Source of the DNA: an uncultured Lachnospiraceae bacterium
GTDB lineage: Bacteria > Bacillota > Clostridia > Lachnospirales > Lachnospiraceae
Length of the DNA: 64,000 bases
Assembly: GCA_910579805.1 (NCBI GenBank)
Contig: CAJTWM010000005.1
Span: 62,001-126,000, forward strand
Reading direction: 5' to 3'
Positions 16,384 to 24,848 of the stretch are shown here, piece after piece. The notes beneath the pieces are model-generated. The model was not told where the DNA came from, did no database searches, and saw only the letters and a list, made by a program, of their open reading frames with translations. Every line of letters starts with the position of its first letter. Positions within the stretch are counted from its first letter, which is position 1. The position numbers were made by a program, and so were the translations under genes.

Positions 16384-16988
16384 AAGGTAAAAAGATGGAG
16401 AAGGACGGCCGGTATCGGCTTATTATGCCTATTGCTGGCCGGAGCCGTATCGGGGTGCGGAAATGTTTCGAAAGGAACCGGAGGCGGTAAAAACGGAAAG
16501 GACAACGGAACAGACAGCGGGGAAAGAAGAAACAGGCGCAGCGCAGGACAATGAAAATAATGCGGAAGAAACCGCGTCGGATCAGGGGACGCAGAATCAA
16601 TTGAATCAAGCGGACGACGGTCCGGGAAGAACTGACGGCAGTGGAACTCACAAAGCTGATGGGAAACGGAATCAATCTCGGAAATACAATGGAGGCATAC
16701 GGCCGCGGGATATACGGAACGTCAGAAGAAGCTACGGTTTACGAAACCTATTGGGAACAGTACTTACAGCGTCGGCGACGTATATGACCCGACATCCAAA
16801 ACTGCCGGAATAGAGGCGGTAGATGTACAGATCGCAAAAGAAGGCACCTACACGGTCAGTCTGGACTTTACAAAGACAGATGGGGTGCGGCCAAAGGAAT
16901 CGGATTTGCAGCTCTGGCAGTAGGAAACGGAGAAGTTCTTTTTCCCGGATATACGATAGAGATTATTTTTGCATATATGCCGCAATAG
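16384..16988 (+). pseudogene. GH5-type endoglucanase lipoprotein pseudogene, frameshifted and internally deleted
   Basis: Pieces of one protein appear in three frames. (1) From about 16384, where the start codon seems to be ATA, a lipoprotein signal (LLCLLLAGAVSGCGN) leads into a Gly/Asn/Lys-rich linker. (2) In another frame an acidic linker (ETGAAQDNENNAEETASDQ). (3) In a third frame LTKLMGNGINLGNTMEAYGR and YETYWEQY, the classic N-terminal motif of glycoside hydrolase family 5 cellulases. Directly after this the frame breaks. The sequence jumps to a C-terminal beta-sandwich-like piece (EGTYTVSLDFTKTDG, then KGIGFAALAVGNGEVLFPG), again split by a one-base shift, ending at TAG 16986. The catalytic barrel between is missing, so a large internal deletion is likely. 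No active product is expected. Confidence 0.75.
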
Positions 16989-17009
16989 CAAAGACGAAAG
17001 GAAACCGGT

Positions 17010-17891
17010 TTAACTGCCGGGACCGGCCGCTTTTCTGTAAGCAACCGGCGTTTTACCGTATTTTTTATGAAAGGCCCGGGTAAAATATGCATGATTGCGG
17101 AAACCGCAGTTTTCTGCAATGTCGATCACCTTCAGATCGGTTTTCAGCAATTGTTTTGCGGCAAGTTCAAGGCGGTATTCTATTAAATAGGCATTAAAAC
17201 TCAAGCCTGTAAATTCTTTAAACAGTTTCATAAAATGACTTTCTGAGAAGCCGCATTGTTTTGCGGCTTCTTTTATGGTAACCTCCTGATCGTAATGATT
17301 CCGGACGTAGTAAAGGGCATTTTTCAGCTTGCCAAAAGACAATTGTAAATGGCTGGAGCCGGCGTCGGCATCGGTACTATAAATGTTCATGAAATGGAGG
17401 AGAAAATACAGGTTGGATTTGACCATCAATTCATGGGAAGGGTAGTCTTCCTTACGGTGAGCCAGCATGGATAATATGCAGCCGCTTATGGCCCGGTTAA
17501 AGGGTGAATCCGACGGATGGAAAAAGTCCATGGTTTTTTCTCCGTTCAGAAAAGGGAGGACGTATTTATCATAACAAAGATCGTCTTCCGAGCCTTTAAA
17601 GAGGGAAGGATGAAACATAAGGTTAAAATAAGTGCCGCTTTTGTCGCCGCTTTGCTCAATGGAATGCACGGCATGGGGAAGAATAACGATCAGGTCTCCG
17701 GCGCAGAGCAGGTAGGACTGTCCCCATAAAGTGACCTGCATCCGGCCTTCGGAACAATAAATCAGTTCAAAATCGTCATGCCAGTGCAGGGGGAAGGAAC
17801 GGAGCCATTCGGGTATGATTCCCCGGTAAATATTGTAAGGGAAAGTGATGCTTCCGTGAATTTTCGTTTCGTGTAACGGGGTGTGATCCAT
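17010..17891 (-). CDS. AraC-family transcriptional regulator (cupin sensor)
   Basis: 293 aa. The N-terminal cupin-like domain (FPLHWHDDFELIYCSEGRMQV, about residues 33-55, with HAVHSIEQ later) binds a small ligand. The C-terminal pair of helix-turn-helix motifs is clear (TIKEAAKQCGFSESHFMKLF and KVIDIAENCGFRNHAYFTRAF). RBS GGAGGAG precedes the ATG. It is divergent from the GH13/GH32 genes, so it probably controls them in response to a maltose-, sucrose- or fructan-type sugar. The ligand is not readable from sequence. Confidence 0.9.
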   Translation of the reverse strand: MDHTPLHETKIHGSITFPYNIYRGIIPEWLRSFPLHWHDDFELIYCSEGRMQVTLWGQSYLLCAGDLIVILPHAVHSIEQSGDKSGTYFNLMFHPSLFKGSEDDLCYDKYVLPFLNGEKTMDFFHPSDSPFNRAISGCILSMLAHRKEDYPSHELMVKSNLYFLLHFMNIYSTDADAGSSHLQLSFGKLKNALYYVRNHYDQEVTIKEAAKQCGFSESHFMKLFKEFTGLSFNAYLIEYRLELAAKQLLKTDLKVIDIAENCGFRNHAYFTRAFHKKYGKTPVAYRKAAGPGS

Positions 17892-18133
17892 AGTTTCTCC
17901 TCCATTTAAAATAAAACTTATTACATAATAGGATTGTGCTAGAAATATAAGGATATATTACAAGAAATGTAACATATATAAGAGTATAATGCAAGAAAAA
18001 GAATGAGAAATCTGTTCCTAAACGCGGTTTCTGCTTTCCGTCAGAGATTTGGCATATGTATGGCGGACAGAGGGAGAAGGCGGAACGTTTGGAAGGGACG
18101 GATCCGGATAACGGACAAAAGGAGGAAAGGAAT

Positions 18134-19852
18134 ATGGAATATGCGGCAATCAGGCACTTTGCAGACAAGAGGTATTGCTTTGCAGTAGGGAAAGGACGTT
18201 TTTTAATCAGGCTTGAGACCAAAAGGGACGATATAGCCAGTGTGGCGCTCCATGTACAAGATAAGTATCTGCCGGTCAAATATATGGATACAAGGCGCGC
18301 CGTGGCAATGAATCTGACCTGCTCCGACCAATATATCGATTATTATGAAGCGGTTATTGATATCGACGTGGTCTGTCTCAGGTATTTTTTTGAAATAACG
18401 GATATGTCGGGAAAGGTAGTCTATTATGGGAATCATGATTTTTATGAAGAGTGTATTACCGACATAGAAAAAATGTTTGACTGCCCGCAAAACCTTAGGG
18501 AAGAAGAGATGTTCCTGCTGCCTGAATGGGCGGAAAACAAAGTGGCATACCAGATTTTTCCTTCCCGTTTTGCATCGGATAAAGAAGTGCCGGAAGAAAT
18601 CTGGTATCAGGCGCCGATAGGCCATCAGGCGGATTTAAAAGGTTCTCTCAGGGGAATTATTGATCATTTGGAATATATCAAAAAGCTGGGGGTGGACATT
18701 ATTTATATGACGCCGATCTTTACTTCCGGATCCAGTCATAAGTATAATATTGACGATTACTACAGCATCGATCCGTCTTTCGGAAATAAGGAGGATCTGA
18801 AAGAGCTTGTAAACAAAGCGCACGAGAGAGGGATGTATGTGATTTTGGACGGCGTGTTTAACCATACGTCCGTAAATTTCTTTGCATTTAAAGACATCAG
18901 GGAAAAAGGGAAAGACTCAAAATATTTGGACTGGTATTATATCGACAGTTTCCCTCTTGTGATGGAATTGGGGAAAAAACCGAGTTATAAGACTTTCAGT
19001 TATGCGGGTCCTATGCCGAAGCTGAATCTCCAAAATAAGGAGACGGCGGATTTTGTTATTGATGTGGCGTCTTATTGGATCAAGGAGTGTGATATTGACG
19101 GCTGGCGTTTGGACGTAGGGGACGAGATAGACCATGCTTTTTGGAAACGGTTCAGACGGGAGATCAAGGCGGTCAAGAAAGAGGCTTTGATCGTTGGGGA
19201 AATCTGGCATTTTGCAGGTGATTTTTTAGAAGGGGACGAGTGGGACAGCGTTATGAATTATCCGTTCTATAACGCCGTATTGGACTTGATCGCTACGCAG
19301 AAATCAGGCGTGGGCGCATTTGTGGGAAAGCTGAATTTTTTGAAAGGAAACCTTCATAGCGGACTGGAGGGGTATCTTTGGAATTTCATAGACAGCCATG
19401 ATACGGCAAGGTTTTTACACAGTGCGGGAAACGACAGAAAAAAACAAATGCTGGCCGCGGCGATCCAACTCTTGCTTCCCGGTATGCCAATGATATATTA
19501 TGGTGATGAGAACGCTATGCAGGGAGGGCCGGATCCGGATTGCAGACGGGGAATGCTTTGGGACGAAAATAGGCAGGATAAAGAAATGTTCTGTTATTAT
19601 CAGACGCTGATCAAAATCAGGCATGAGAGCCCCGTATTGACACGGGGCCGCATAGAGGAGCAATACGCGGAAGAAGATACAGGACTTATTTATATGAAAA
19701 GAAAGCTGAACGGGCAGGAGATCTTATTACTTTTCCATGCCAAAGAAGGATGCGCAGAGATCCCCGGGTTAAAGGGGCGCAAGAATCTGATAAGCGGCAA
19801 GCCGTTTTCGGGCAGTTTAGGGGAGTATGAGGCGGCAGTATTAGCAGACTGA
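18134..19852 (+). CDS. GH13 alpha-amylase family enzyme (neopullulanase/cyclomaltodextrinase type)
   Basis: 572 aa from ATG 18134, just behind GGAGGAAAGG; an in-frame ATG at 18056 lacks an RBS. The N-terminal beta-sandwich (about residues 1-130) followed by the barrel is the layout of GH13 subfamily 20 cyclomaltodextrinases and neopullulanases, which hydrolyse alpha-1,4 and some alpha-1,6 links in short glucans. Barrel motifs: VILDGVFNHT, GWRLDVGDEIDH (nucleophile Asp), IVGEIWH (acid/base Glu), FIDSHDTAR (transition-state Asp). No signal peptide, so cytoplasmic, acting on imported maltodextrins. The next gene is a GH32 enzyme; no transporter is adjacent. Exact specificity not resolved. Confidence 0.9.
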   Translation: MEYAAIRHFADKRYCFAVGKGRFLIRLETKRDDIASVALHVQDKYLPVKYMDTRRAVAMNLTCSDQYIDYYEAVIDIDVVCLRYFFEITDMSGKVVYYGNHDFYEECITDIEKMFDCPQNLREEEMFLLPEWAENKVAYQIFPSRFASDKEVPEEIWYQAPIGHQADLKGSLRGIIDHLEYIKKLGVDIIYMTPIFTSGSSHKYNIDDYYSIDPSFGNKEDLKELVNKAHERGMYVILDGVFNHTSVNFFAFKDIREKGKDSKYLDWYYIDSFPLVMELGKKPSYKTFSYAGPMPKLNLQNKETADFVIDVASYWIKECDIDGWRLDVGDEIDHAFWKRFRREIKAVKKEALIVGEIWHFAGDFLEGDEWDSVMNYPFYNAVLDLIATQKSGVGAFVGKLNFLKGNLHSGLEGYLWNFIDSHDTARFLHSAGNDRKKQMLAAAIQLLLPGMPMIYYGDENAMQGGPDPDCRRGMLWDENRQDKEMFCYYQTLIKIRHESPVLTRGRIEEQYAEEDTGLIYMKRKLNGQEILLLFHAKEGCAEIPGLKGRKNLISGKPFSGSLGEYEAAVLAD

Positions 19853-19938
19853 CCGGTTGCGGCCCACAGACGGCAGTTGGCGTCTGGGCCGGCAGATATG
19901 GCATCAATGCGTGCGATAAGAAAGGAGTAGTTTTTAAT

Positions 19939-21447
19939 ATGGAGATCATGATTAGTAAGCGTTATCTTAAGATTCCGGTTTCTTATTCGGGAAAGAATGT
20001 TCATTTTACGTTTTCGGAGGGGAAAAAAGTCCTTTACTTTTTTGACGCCTCCTATACGGAAGGAGCATATGATACCGTGTATTATGCGGATCTGAGAATG
20101 CTTTTGGGGAAGAAGGTACGGTTGACGGCAGTGGCGGAGAGTGAGGAAGAAATGATGCCGGCGTTGGAATTTTGCGACGAGCCGGACAAACCGGATCCGG
20201 ATCCGCTCCGTCCGATGGTTCATTTTACCGCACCGTCGGGATGGATCAATGATCCTAACGGACTGTGTTATTATGAAGGAACGTATCATCTTTTTTATCA
20301 GCATAATCCTTTCGGAAGAGTGTGGGGAAATATGCATTGGGGACATGCGGTAAGTTCTGACCTGCTCCATTGGGAGAGCTGTGAAGAAGCTCTTTTAAGC
20401 GATGGGGACGGAGTAATCTATTCCGGGGCGGCTCTGGTGGATCACGATAATGTTTCAGGCTTAAAAGAAGGCGGGGAGGCGCCGATCCTGTTTTATTATA
20501 CCCGCGTGGGGGAAGTTTCCGACCAATGCCTCGCAGTGAGCAACGACGGCGGGAAAACGTTAAAAAAGTATGAGGGAAATCCTGTTATTCCCTATATTTC
20601 GGCTGACAACAGAGATCCTAAGCCTATTTATGATGAGGAAAGAAAGCGTTATCTTATGGCGCTCTATATGGAAGAAAGTACTTATGCGCTTTTTGAATCC
20701 CAAAACCTTCTTGAGTGGGAAATGCTGCAAAGCTTTGAATTGCCGGAAGATAACGAATGTCCCGATTTATATCCGCTGAAAGCGGAGGACGGAAACGTAT
20801 ATTGGATCCTATCGGGAGCGCATGACCGGTATGAGGTAGGAATCTTTAATGAAGAGGGGCTGTACTGCCCTGTGCAGGAAACGGGACAGCTTTCTTATGA
20901 TTCGCAAAGTTATGCGGCACAGACTTTCTTCTATGAGAAAGATAGGCCGGTAATACGTTTTGGATGGGACAGGAGCGAGATTCCTGACAGACCTTATGCC
21001 GGCGCCATGTGCTTTCCGGCTCAAATGGGGCTGAAACAGATCGAGGGAAGATATTATCTTATGGCCTGTCCGCTTCGGGACTGTGAAGACATTGCTGAAA
21101 AACGATATGATCAGGCGGGAAAAAGCGCCTTTGTCTTGCCATTGTCCCAAAAGGCTTATTATATGGAGATCGATGCAGGAGATACTTCTTATGAGATGAA
21201 ATTTTTCGGGCTTACCCTTCGGGCGGATAAAACAGGGGTATTTTGTAAAGAAGTATTTTTGCCCCGTATCGGTGAAGAGAACAGGTTACAGATCATAAGC
21301 GATACGTTCAGCACGGAACTATATCTGAACGGGGTGTCAGTGAGCGTTGTCGCGCATATGGCGGATTATGGGGATAACGAACTGAGCATTCAGGCGGAAC
21401 GCGAACTGAAAAAGATATGTGTGAAAGAACTGAAGACGGTTTGGTGA
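19939..21447 (+). CDS. GH32 beta-fructofuranosidase/levanase-like enzyme
   Basis: 502 aa. GH32 enzymes hydrolyse beta-fructosides (sucrose, sucrose-6-phosphate, inulin, levan). The three acidic motifs are present: WINDPNGL (nucleophile Asp, about residue 100), NRDPKPIYD (RDP, about residue 219) and NECPDLYPL (acid/base Glu, about residue 273). HLFYQHNPF and WGHAVSSDLLHWE fit the family. About 90 residues precede the catalytic propeller and form a small N-terminal domain. The C-terminal beta-sandwich is short. No signal peptide, so it is probably intracellular on imported oligosaccharides. RBS AAGGAG is well placed. It is followed by a bidirectional terminator. Confidence 0.9.
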   Translation: MEIMISKRYLKIPVSYSGKNVHFTFSEGKKVLYFFDASYTEGAYDTVYYADLRMLLGKKVRLTAVAESEEEMMPALEFCDEPDKPDPDPLRPMVHFTAPSGWINDPNGLCYYEGTYHLFYQHNPFGRVWGNMHWGHAVSSDLLHWESCEEALLSDGDGVIYSGAALVDHDNVSGLKEGGEAPILFYYTRVGEVSDQCLAVSNDGGKTLKKYEGNPVIPYISADNRDPKPIYDEERKRYLMALYMEESTYALFESQNLLEWEMLQSFELPEDNECPDLYPLKAEDGNVYWILSGAHDRYEVGIFNEEGLYCPVQETGQLSYDSQSYAAQTFFYEKDRPVIRFGWDRSEIPDRPYAGAMCFPAQMGLKQIEGRYYLMACPLRDCEDIAEKRYDQAGKSAFVLPLSQKAYYMEIDAGDTSYEMKFFGLTLRADKTGVFCKEVFLPRIGEENRLQIISDTFSTELYLNGVSVSVVAHMADYGDNELSIQAERELKKICVKELKTVW

Positions 21448-21449
21448 TT

Positions 21450-21502
21450 TAAAAAAGTGCAGCGCAAGGCATTCAGATCATGCTTTGCGCTACACTTTTA
21501 CG
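21450..21502. terminator. Bidirectional terminator
   Basis: AAAAAAGTGCAGCGCAAGGCA pairs with TGCTTTGCGCTACACTTTT across TTCAGATCA, with A and T runs at the ends. It serves the GH32 gene and the convergent small secreted protein gene. Confidence 0.85.
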
Positions 21503-21522
21503 CTTTCATAGAAACGCTGTCT

Positions 21523-21777
21523 TTAACCCACCAATATCCAGTCGCCGATCCATTCTGCGGTGGAACAGTTGTATAAACGTTTATAGAGCTTTCCGTTTAC
21601 ATCTTTAAAGCGCCAGACGATATTGTCGGACAGGGGACTGACTATGGCATCGGAATTGTTAGTTTGTAACGGTCCTTCCCAAAAAGGCGTTACAACGGCG
21701 CCGCTGTTTATGGCTATACTGAGAGTAAAGGCAGCCGCGCAGAAAAGTGATAGTAATTTTTTTCGGTAATGTTTCAT
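21523..21777 (-). CDS. Small secreted protein of unknown function
   Basis: 84 aa. A Sec signal peptide is clear (KKLLSLFCAAAFTLSIAINSGA), leaving about 57 mature residues rich in Trp, Asn and Ser, with WRFKDVNGKLYKRLYNCSTAEW near the end (one Cys). Its ATG overlaps the stop of the M56 peptidase gene (ATGA), so the two are translationally coupled. It could be an inducer, inhibitor or substrate linked to the BlaI/M56 pair; that is inference from position only. No recognised family. Confidence 0.75.
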   Translation of the reverse strand: MKHYRKKLLSLFCAAAFTLSIAINSGAVVTPFWEGPLQTNNSDAIVSPLSDNIVWRFKDVNGKLYKRLYNCSTAEWIGDWILVG

Positions 21778-22925
21778 TTTATATCCTCCTTTTTATAAAT
21801 CGGCAAGTCTGAAAGAAACTCATCCATCTGTGAAAGAGTCGCTTTATAACTATCATTGTAATAAAAATCAAAAGTACCGTCTGTATTTTCTATCAGATAG
21901 GCATTATCAGAAGTAGGAAAATAAGTTGCTTCATTAATTTCCGGCGGCATATAAAAAGGCTCAAAGATGAAAAGAACGGAAAAGAAGTATATGCCAATGA
22001 TCAAAACGGAAAAACCAAGCTGTTTTCCCCGGTTCGCTTTTCTCTGCGAACTTTTGATCATAATAGAAAATCGCCGGATGAGCAGGGATTCGCTGGTATT
22101 GCAGAAGGAAATGGCGAATGAGGGAGCCGGAACGGAATCCCCTGCCTTTGCTGCGTTGATCAGGCAGCTAAGGTAATCGATCCGGTCCTGCGGATCCTGC
22201 GAGTTAGTGATCTGCAAGTCGACGCGTAATTCCAACATGGTAGCGATCTGCTGTTTTAGAAGCGTTATAAAAGGATTCCACCAGTATATGATGCATAGAA
22301 GTTCCGAGAAAAGCTTAAGGAGCAGATCGTGGTGAAAAAAATGGGACGCTTCGTGGCATAAGATATAGTACATATCTTGTGATTTTACGTCAAAATCTTC
22401 CGGAATCAGAATATAGGGAGAGCGTATCCCCATAATCATCGGAGAGGTGATCCCTCGCAGCGTTATGATATGAAACCGATTCTTTTTCCTGTATTTTTGA
22501 CAGATCTCTTGTAATAGGGAACAATAAGGTTCTTTTGACGAAATATCCGTCCCAAGCGTTTTGACTGTTTTATGGAAAGAGCGGTAGGACAGGATGCAGC
22601 GGATCAATGCAATGCAGCTCCCGACGATCCAAATAACCAAAAAAATGCGCCAAGGAGATAAAGGAAAGTTTCCGATAGCAAAAATCGGTTTTTTGAAACC
22701 GATCATGATGCGGGATAACGTGCTTGGAAGATTAATATTGGTGCTGTATACGAATTCAAAAGGGAAAAGAAAACGTAAAGCCGTAACTGCAATGAACAAC
22801 ACAAGAAGCTTATAGCCGATATCTATCATGACTTCCGTATTCCGGAATATTAAGTATAGTATCATCAATAGTATATTGCTGAATAGCAGGGACATCAGCA
22901 TAGAAGAATTAGAAAAAGTTAACAT
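21774..22925 (-). CDS. BlaR1/MecR1-type M56 membrane metallopeptidase
   Basis: 383 aa. Several N-terminal membrane segments are followed by the zinc motif in YILCHEASHFFHHDLLLKL (HExxH, about residue 190). A last membrane span (FSVLIIGIYFFSVLFIF) leads to an outer tail of only about 60 residues. In BlaR1 that outer part is a 250-residue penicillin-binding sensor; here it is absent, so a beta-lactam sensor is unlikely. By family logic the peptidase, when triggered, would lead to cleavage of the BlaI-type repressor encoded just upstream. The short tail (AYLIENTDGTFDFYYN) may sense another signal. Confidence 0.85.
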   Translation of the reverse strand: MLTFSNSSMLMSLLFSNILLMILYLIFRNTEVMIDIGYKLLVLFIAVTALRFLFPFEFVYSTNINLPSTLSRIMIGFKKPIFAIGNFPLSPWRIFLVIWIVGSCIALIRCILSYRSFHKTVKTLGTDISSKEPYCSLLQEICQKYRKKNRFHIITLRGITSPMIMGIRSPYILIPEDFDVKSQDMYYILCHEASHFFHHDLLLKLFSELLCIIYWWNPFITLLKQQIATMLELRVDLQITNSQDPQDRIDYLSCLINAAKAGDSVPAPSFAISFCNTSESLLIRRFSIMIKSSQRKANRGKQLGFSVLIIGIYFFSVLFIFEPFYMPPEINEATYFPTSDNAYLIENTDGTFDFYYNDSYKATLSQMDEFLSDLPIYKKEDIK

Positions 22926-22952
22926 AATAATCCCTCTCTTTATACATCTGAA

Positions 22953-23366
22953 CTAAAGTTCTAAGTCTTTTTTGTAATCTTTTAATAAACGTTCTAAATT
23001 TTGAATTTCTTCCGCACGTATTTCCTTGTCTGTTTCCCGATCCAATAAAGCCGCTACAAAAGATGAGGCAGAAATTTTATCGGAAAACCGGCGGATCTCA
23101 TTGGTGAATCGGGAAAGAGTAATTTCTTCTGCGGAAACTGACGCACGGTAATTTCTGCATAAGACAGTACCGCTGTAAACAATATCCGCTACTTCGATCA
23201 ACTCCTGTTTTAGTAATTTTCGTAACACAGCCTGTACGGTATTTATGGTAAGGCCCTCCTTTGCGCCTGTGATCTCGGCGGCGGTCATGGGACTTGAGGA
23301 ATTCCAAAGGATATTCAGAATATCCATATCCCTTTTTGTAAGATCCGGGTTATTTTTTGCATTCAT
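22953..23366 (-). CDS. BlaI/MecI-family repressor
   Basis: 137 aa from the ATG at 23366, which follows AAGGATGG; an upstream in-frame ATG at 23510 would overlap the divergent promoter and add a hydrophobic stretch foreign to the family. The N-terminal winged helix (LTKRDMDILNILWNSSSPMTAAEI, then TINTVQAVLRKLLKQELIE) and the C-terminal dimer helices fit BlaI. It would repress its own unit and possibly the divergent lipoprotein/ABC-2 genes until cleaved by the M56 peptidase. Two TGTA-N7-TAC(A/T) boxes lie in the divergent region. Confidence 0.9.
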   Translation of the reverse strand: MNAKNNPDLTKRDMDILNILWNSSSPMTAAEITGAKEGLTINTVQAVLRKLLKQELIEVADIVYSGTVLCRNYRASVSAEEITLSRFTNEIRRFSDKISASSFVAALLDRETDKEIRAEEIQNLERLLKDYKKDLEL

Positions 23367-23388
23367 AGTGTAACACCATCCTTGAAAC

Positions 23389-23403
23389 AGTATTTTGTTT
23401 ACA
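23389..23403 (-). promoter_or_regulatory. Putative BlaI-type operator 1
   Basis: On the minus strand TGTAAACAAAATACT, a TGTA-N7-TACT box. It overlaps or directly follows a TTGATT-17-TATTGT promoter for the repressor gene. It matches operator 2 in inverted orientation. Confidence 0.5.
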
Positions 23404-23431
23404 ATAACATTAAATTTAAAAAAAATCAATA

Positions 23432-23479
23432 TTGACGTGTGGGAAAAAAATGTTATACTGATAGTGTAAATAAAATACA
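23432..23479 (+). promoter_or_regulatory. Promoter and putative BlaI-type operator 2 for the lipoprotein/ABC-2 unit
   Basis: TTGACG (23432-23437), 16 bases, TATACT (23454-23459), then TGTAAATAAAATACA (23465-23479), whose ends TGTA/TACA are an inverted repeat. Thirteen of the fifteen bases match operator 1. The operator covers the likely transcript start. Confidence 0.55.
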
Positions 23480-23524
23480 GAATCGGTATATAAAATACTA
23501 GATTCAACACAACAAAAGAAAATG

Positions 23525-23675
23525 GAAACTGGAGTCATATCGCTACTAGAACGGCATCCAATCCGTAAAAAAGGTGGGAAGGCCGAAGGTTAGGAGCGCT
23601 TAACTGCAAGTTTGCGTCTGCGCGGCATCCGCAGACTTGTTAACGTGAAGACTTAATAAATAGAGTCAAAAGCCG
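23525..23675 (+). ncRNA. Structured 5' leader, riboswitch-like, class unresolved
   Basis: Between the promoter and the lipoprotein start lie about 190 transcribed bases with strong structure. GGTGGGAAGGCCGAAGGTTA is followed by TTAACTGC, so CCGAAG flanks a GGTTA/TTAAC stem. Next is a long hairpin: TTAAC, CAAG, TCTGCG (loop CGGCATC) CGCAGA, CTTG, TTAA at about 23607-23644. The GGGA...GCCGAAG...stem...CTG core recalls part of the lysine riboswitch, but the usual 5' and 3' lysine motifs are not evident and the downstream genes are not lysine genes. No terminator hairpin was found. Confidence 0.3.
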
Positions 23676-23694
23676 CGCAGAAATGAGGAAAAGT

Positions 23695-24813
23695 ATGAAC
23701 CGGATAAAGCAGTGCATTTTTATTTTGGAAAGCGTTGCTTTCTTATTTGCCTGCTGTGCCTGCAGTAATGTGGATAATGAGATAGAATCTTCGGTAAAAG
23801 GACATGGAGCGGCAGGTTTGGATTTATCTTATAAAAGTGAAACTGACTGTCAGATCGGGATCGGGCAGCTGCCGGTCCGTGCTTATACAGTAAACGGAGT
23901 CTACTTTATAGAGGATGCGAAAGATCTTACGGCCAGATATTTGAAATTCTATGATTATGCTGCAGAACGTATTGTCTATGTATGTTCAAAAAGTAATTGC
24001 AGCCATAATGATGAAAGTTGTATGGCATTTTTCGGAAATCAGGAATATCCAATGCCGCATATTTGGTATTATGACGGCGGCTTATATGTTTCCAAGGTGG
24101 ACGGAGACTATATGGGCGTGGAGAAGATTGCATTAGACGGTTCTACCCGTACAGATTCCTGTACTCTTATGCGTATCAATAAAGAAACGGTCAAAGGGCC
24201 GACAGGAGATATAGAATATACCTATTATCCGGAAATGACAATCCACCGGGGATATGTGTATTATACAACTTATTATCCGGGAAATGAATCGGCAGACTTG
24301 CGGCGGGTCAAGTTAAATAGCGAAGAAGAGCCGGAAACGCTTTATTCCCTAAAAGGGACGGCTGTGATGATCATGCGCCTGAAACCTTATGGAGCGCATG
24401 TGTTTTTTCAGGCGGGAATGGAAGGCGGGCAGAATATAGAAGTAAACATCTACAAGCATGATATTGGGTCAGGTGAGACAAAAGAATATTATCCGGGAGT
24501 TCTGAGAGATTATGTCCCTTTTGAAGGCGGGGTATATTACCTTGATCTGTCTAACAATGTTTATAAGGCTGATACGGATACAATGGAAAATACAATTTTT
24601 TATGAACCTGAAAATGGTGTGGGAATCGTATCTTTGTTCATAAAAGAAGATAAGCTGATCTGGCAGAAACAGGATTCTGACATAGTGGACGGCAGGGGCG
24701 TTTACCTGTATGAGCAGACCTTGTTAGATATGGACGGGAATATCGTTCAAAAATTAAGCGGCATGCAGGATGATTGGTATAACGGTTCCGGTAATTTGCT
24801 GTCACCGTATTAA
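23695..24813 (+). CDS. Lipoprotein, DUF5050-like beta-propeller
   Basis: 372 aa from ATG 23695 (GAGGAAAAG ahead); an ATG at 23683 is also in frame. The signal peptide ends in a Cys-rich stretch (LFACCACSN) that serves as a lipobox. The mature part has repeated Tyr-rich blades (GGLYVSKVDG, RGYVYYTTYYPGN, GGVYYLDLSNNVYKAD) typical of extracellular beta-propellers of the DUF5050 kind. A Cys pair (YVCSKSNCSHNDESC) sits near residue 105. It lies just ahead of the ABC-2 membrane protein and the ATPase, so it is probably an outer partner of that system. Function unknown. Confidence 0.7.
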   Translation: MNRIKQCIFILESVAFLFACCACSNVDNEIESSVKGHGAAGLDLSYKSETDCQIGIGQLPVRAYTVNGVYFIEDAKDLTARYLKFYDYAAERIVYVCSKSNCSHNDESCMAFFGNQEYPMPHIWYYDGGLYVSKVDGDYMGVEKIALDGSTRTDSCTLMRINKETVKGPTGDIEYTYYPEMTIHRGYVYYTTYYPGNESADLRRVKLNSEEEPETLYSLKGTAVMIMRLKPYGAHVFFQAGMEGGQNIEVNIYKHDIGSGETKEYYPGVLRDYVPFEGGVYYLDLSNNVYKADTDTMENTIFYEPENGVGIVSLFIKEDKLIWQKQDSDIVDGRGVYLYEQTLLDMDGNIVQKLSGMQDDWYNGSGNLLSPY

Positions 24814-24848
24814 GTAAATGGCGCTCAAAGATCGGGAAGGGATTTTAT

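Noticed and set aside
19690..20370. 226-codon minus-strand frame across the GH13/GH32 junction
   Set aside because: Overlaps two clear enzymes on the other strand and lacks any protein-like domain.
23525..23675. Firm call of a lysine riboswitch
   Set aside because: Only the GGGA...GCCGAAG...CTG part matches; the 5' AGAGG/AGTA and 3' GGAGGGCTATC-type parts are missing.
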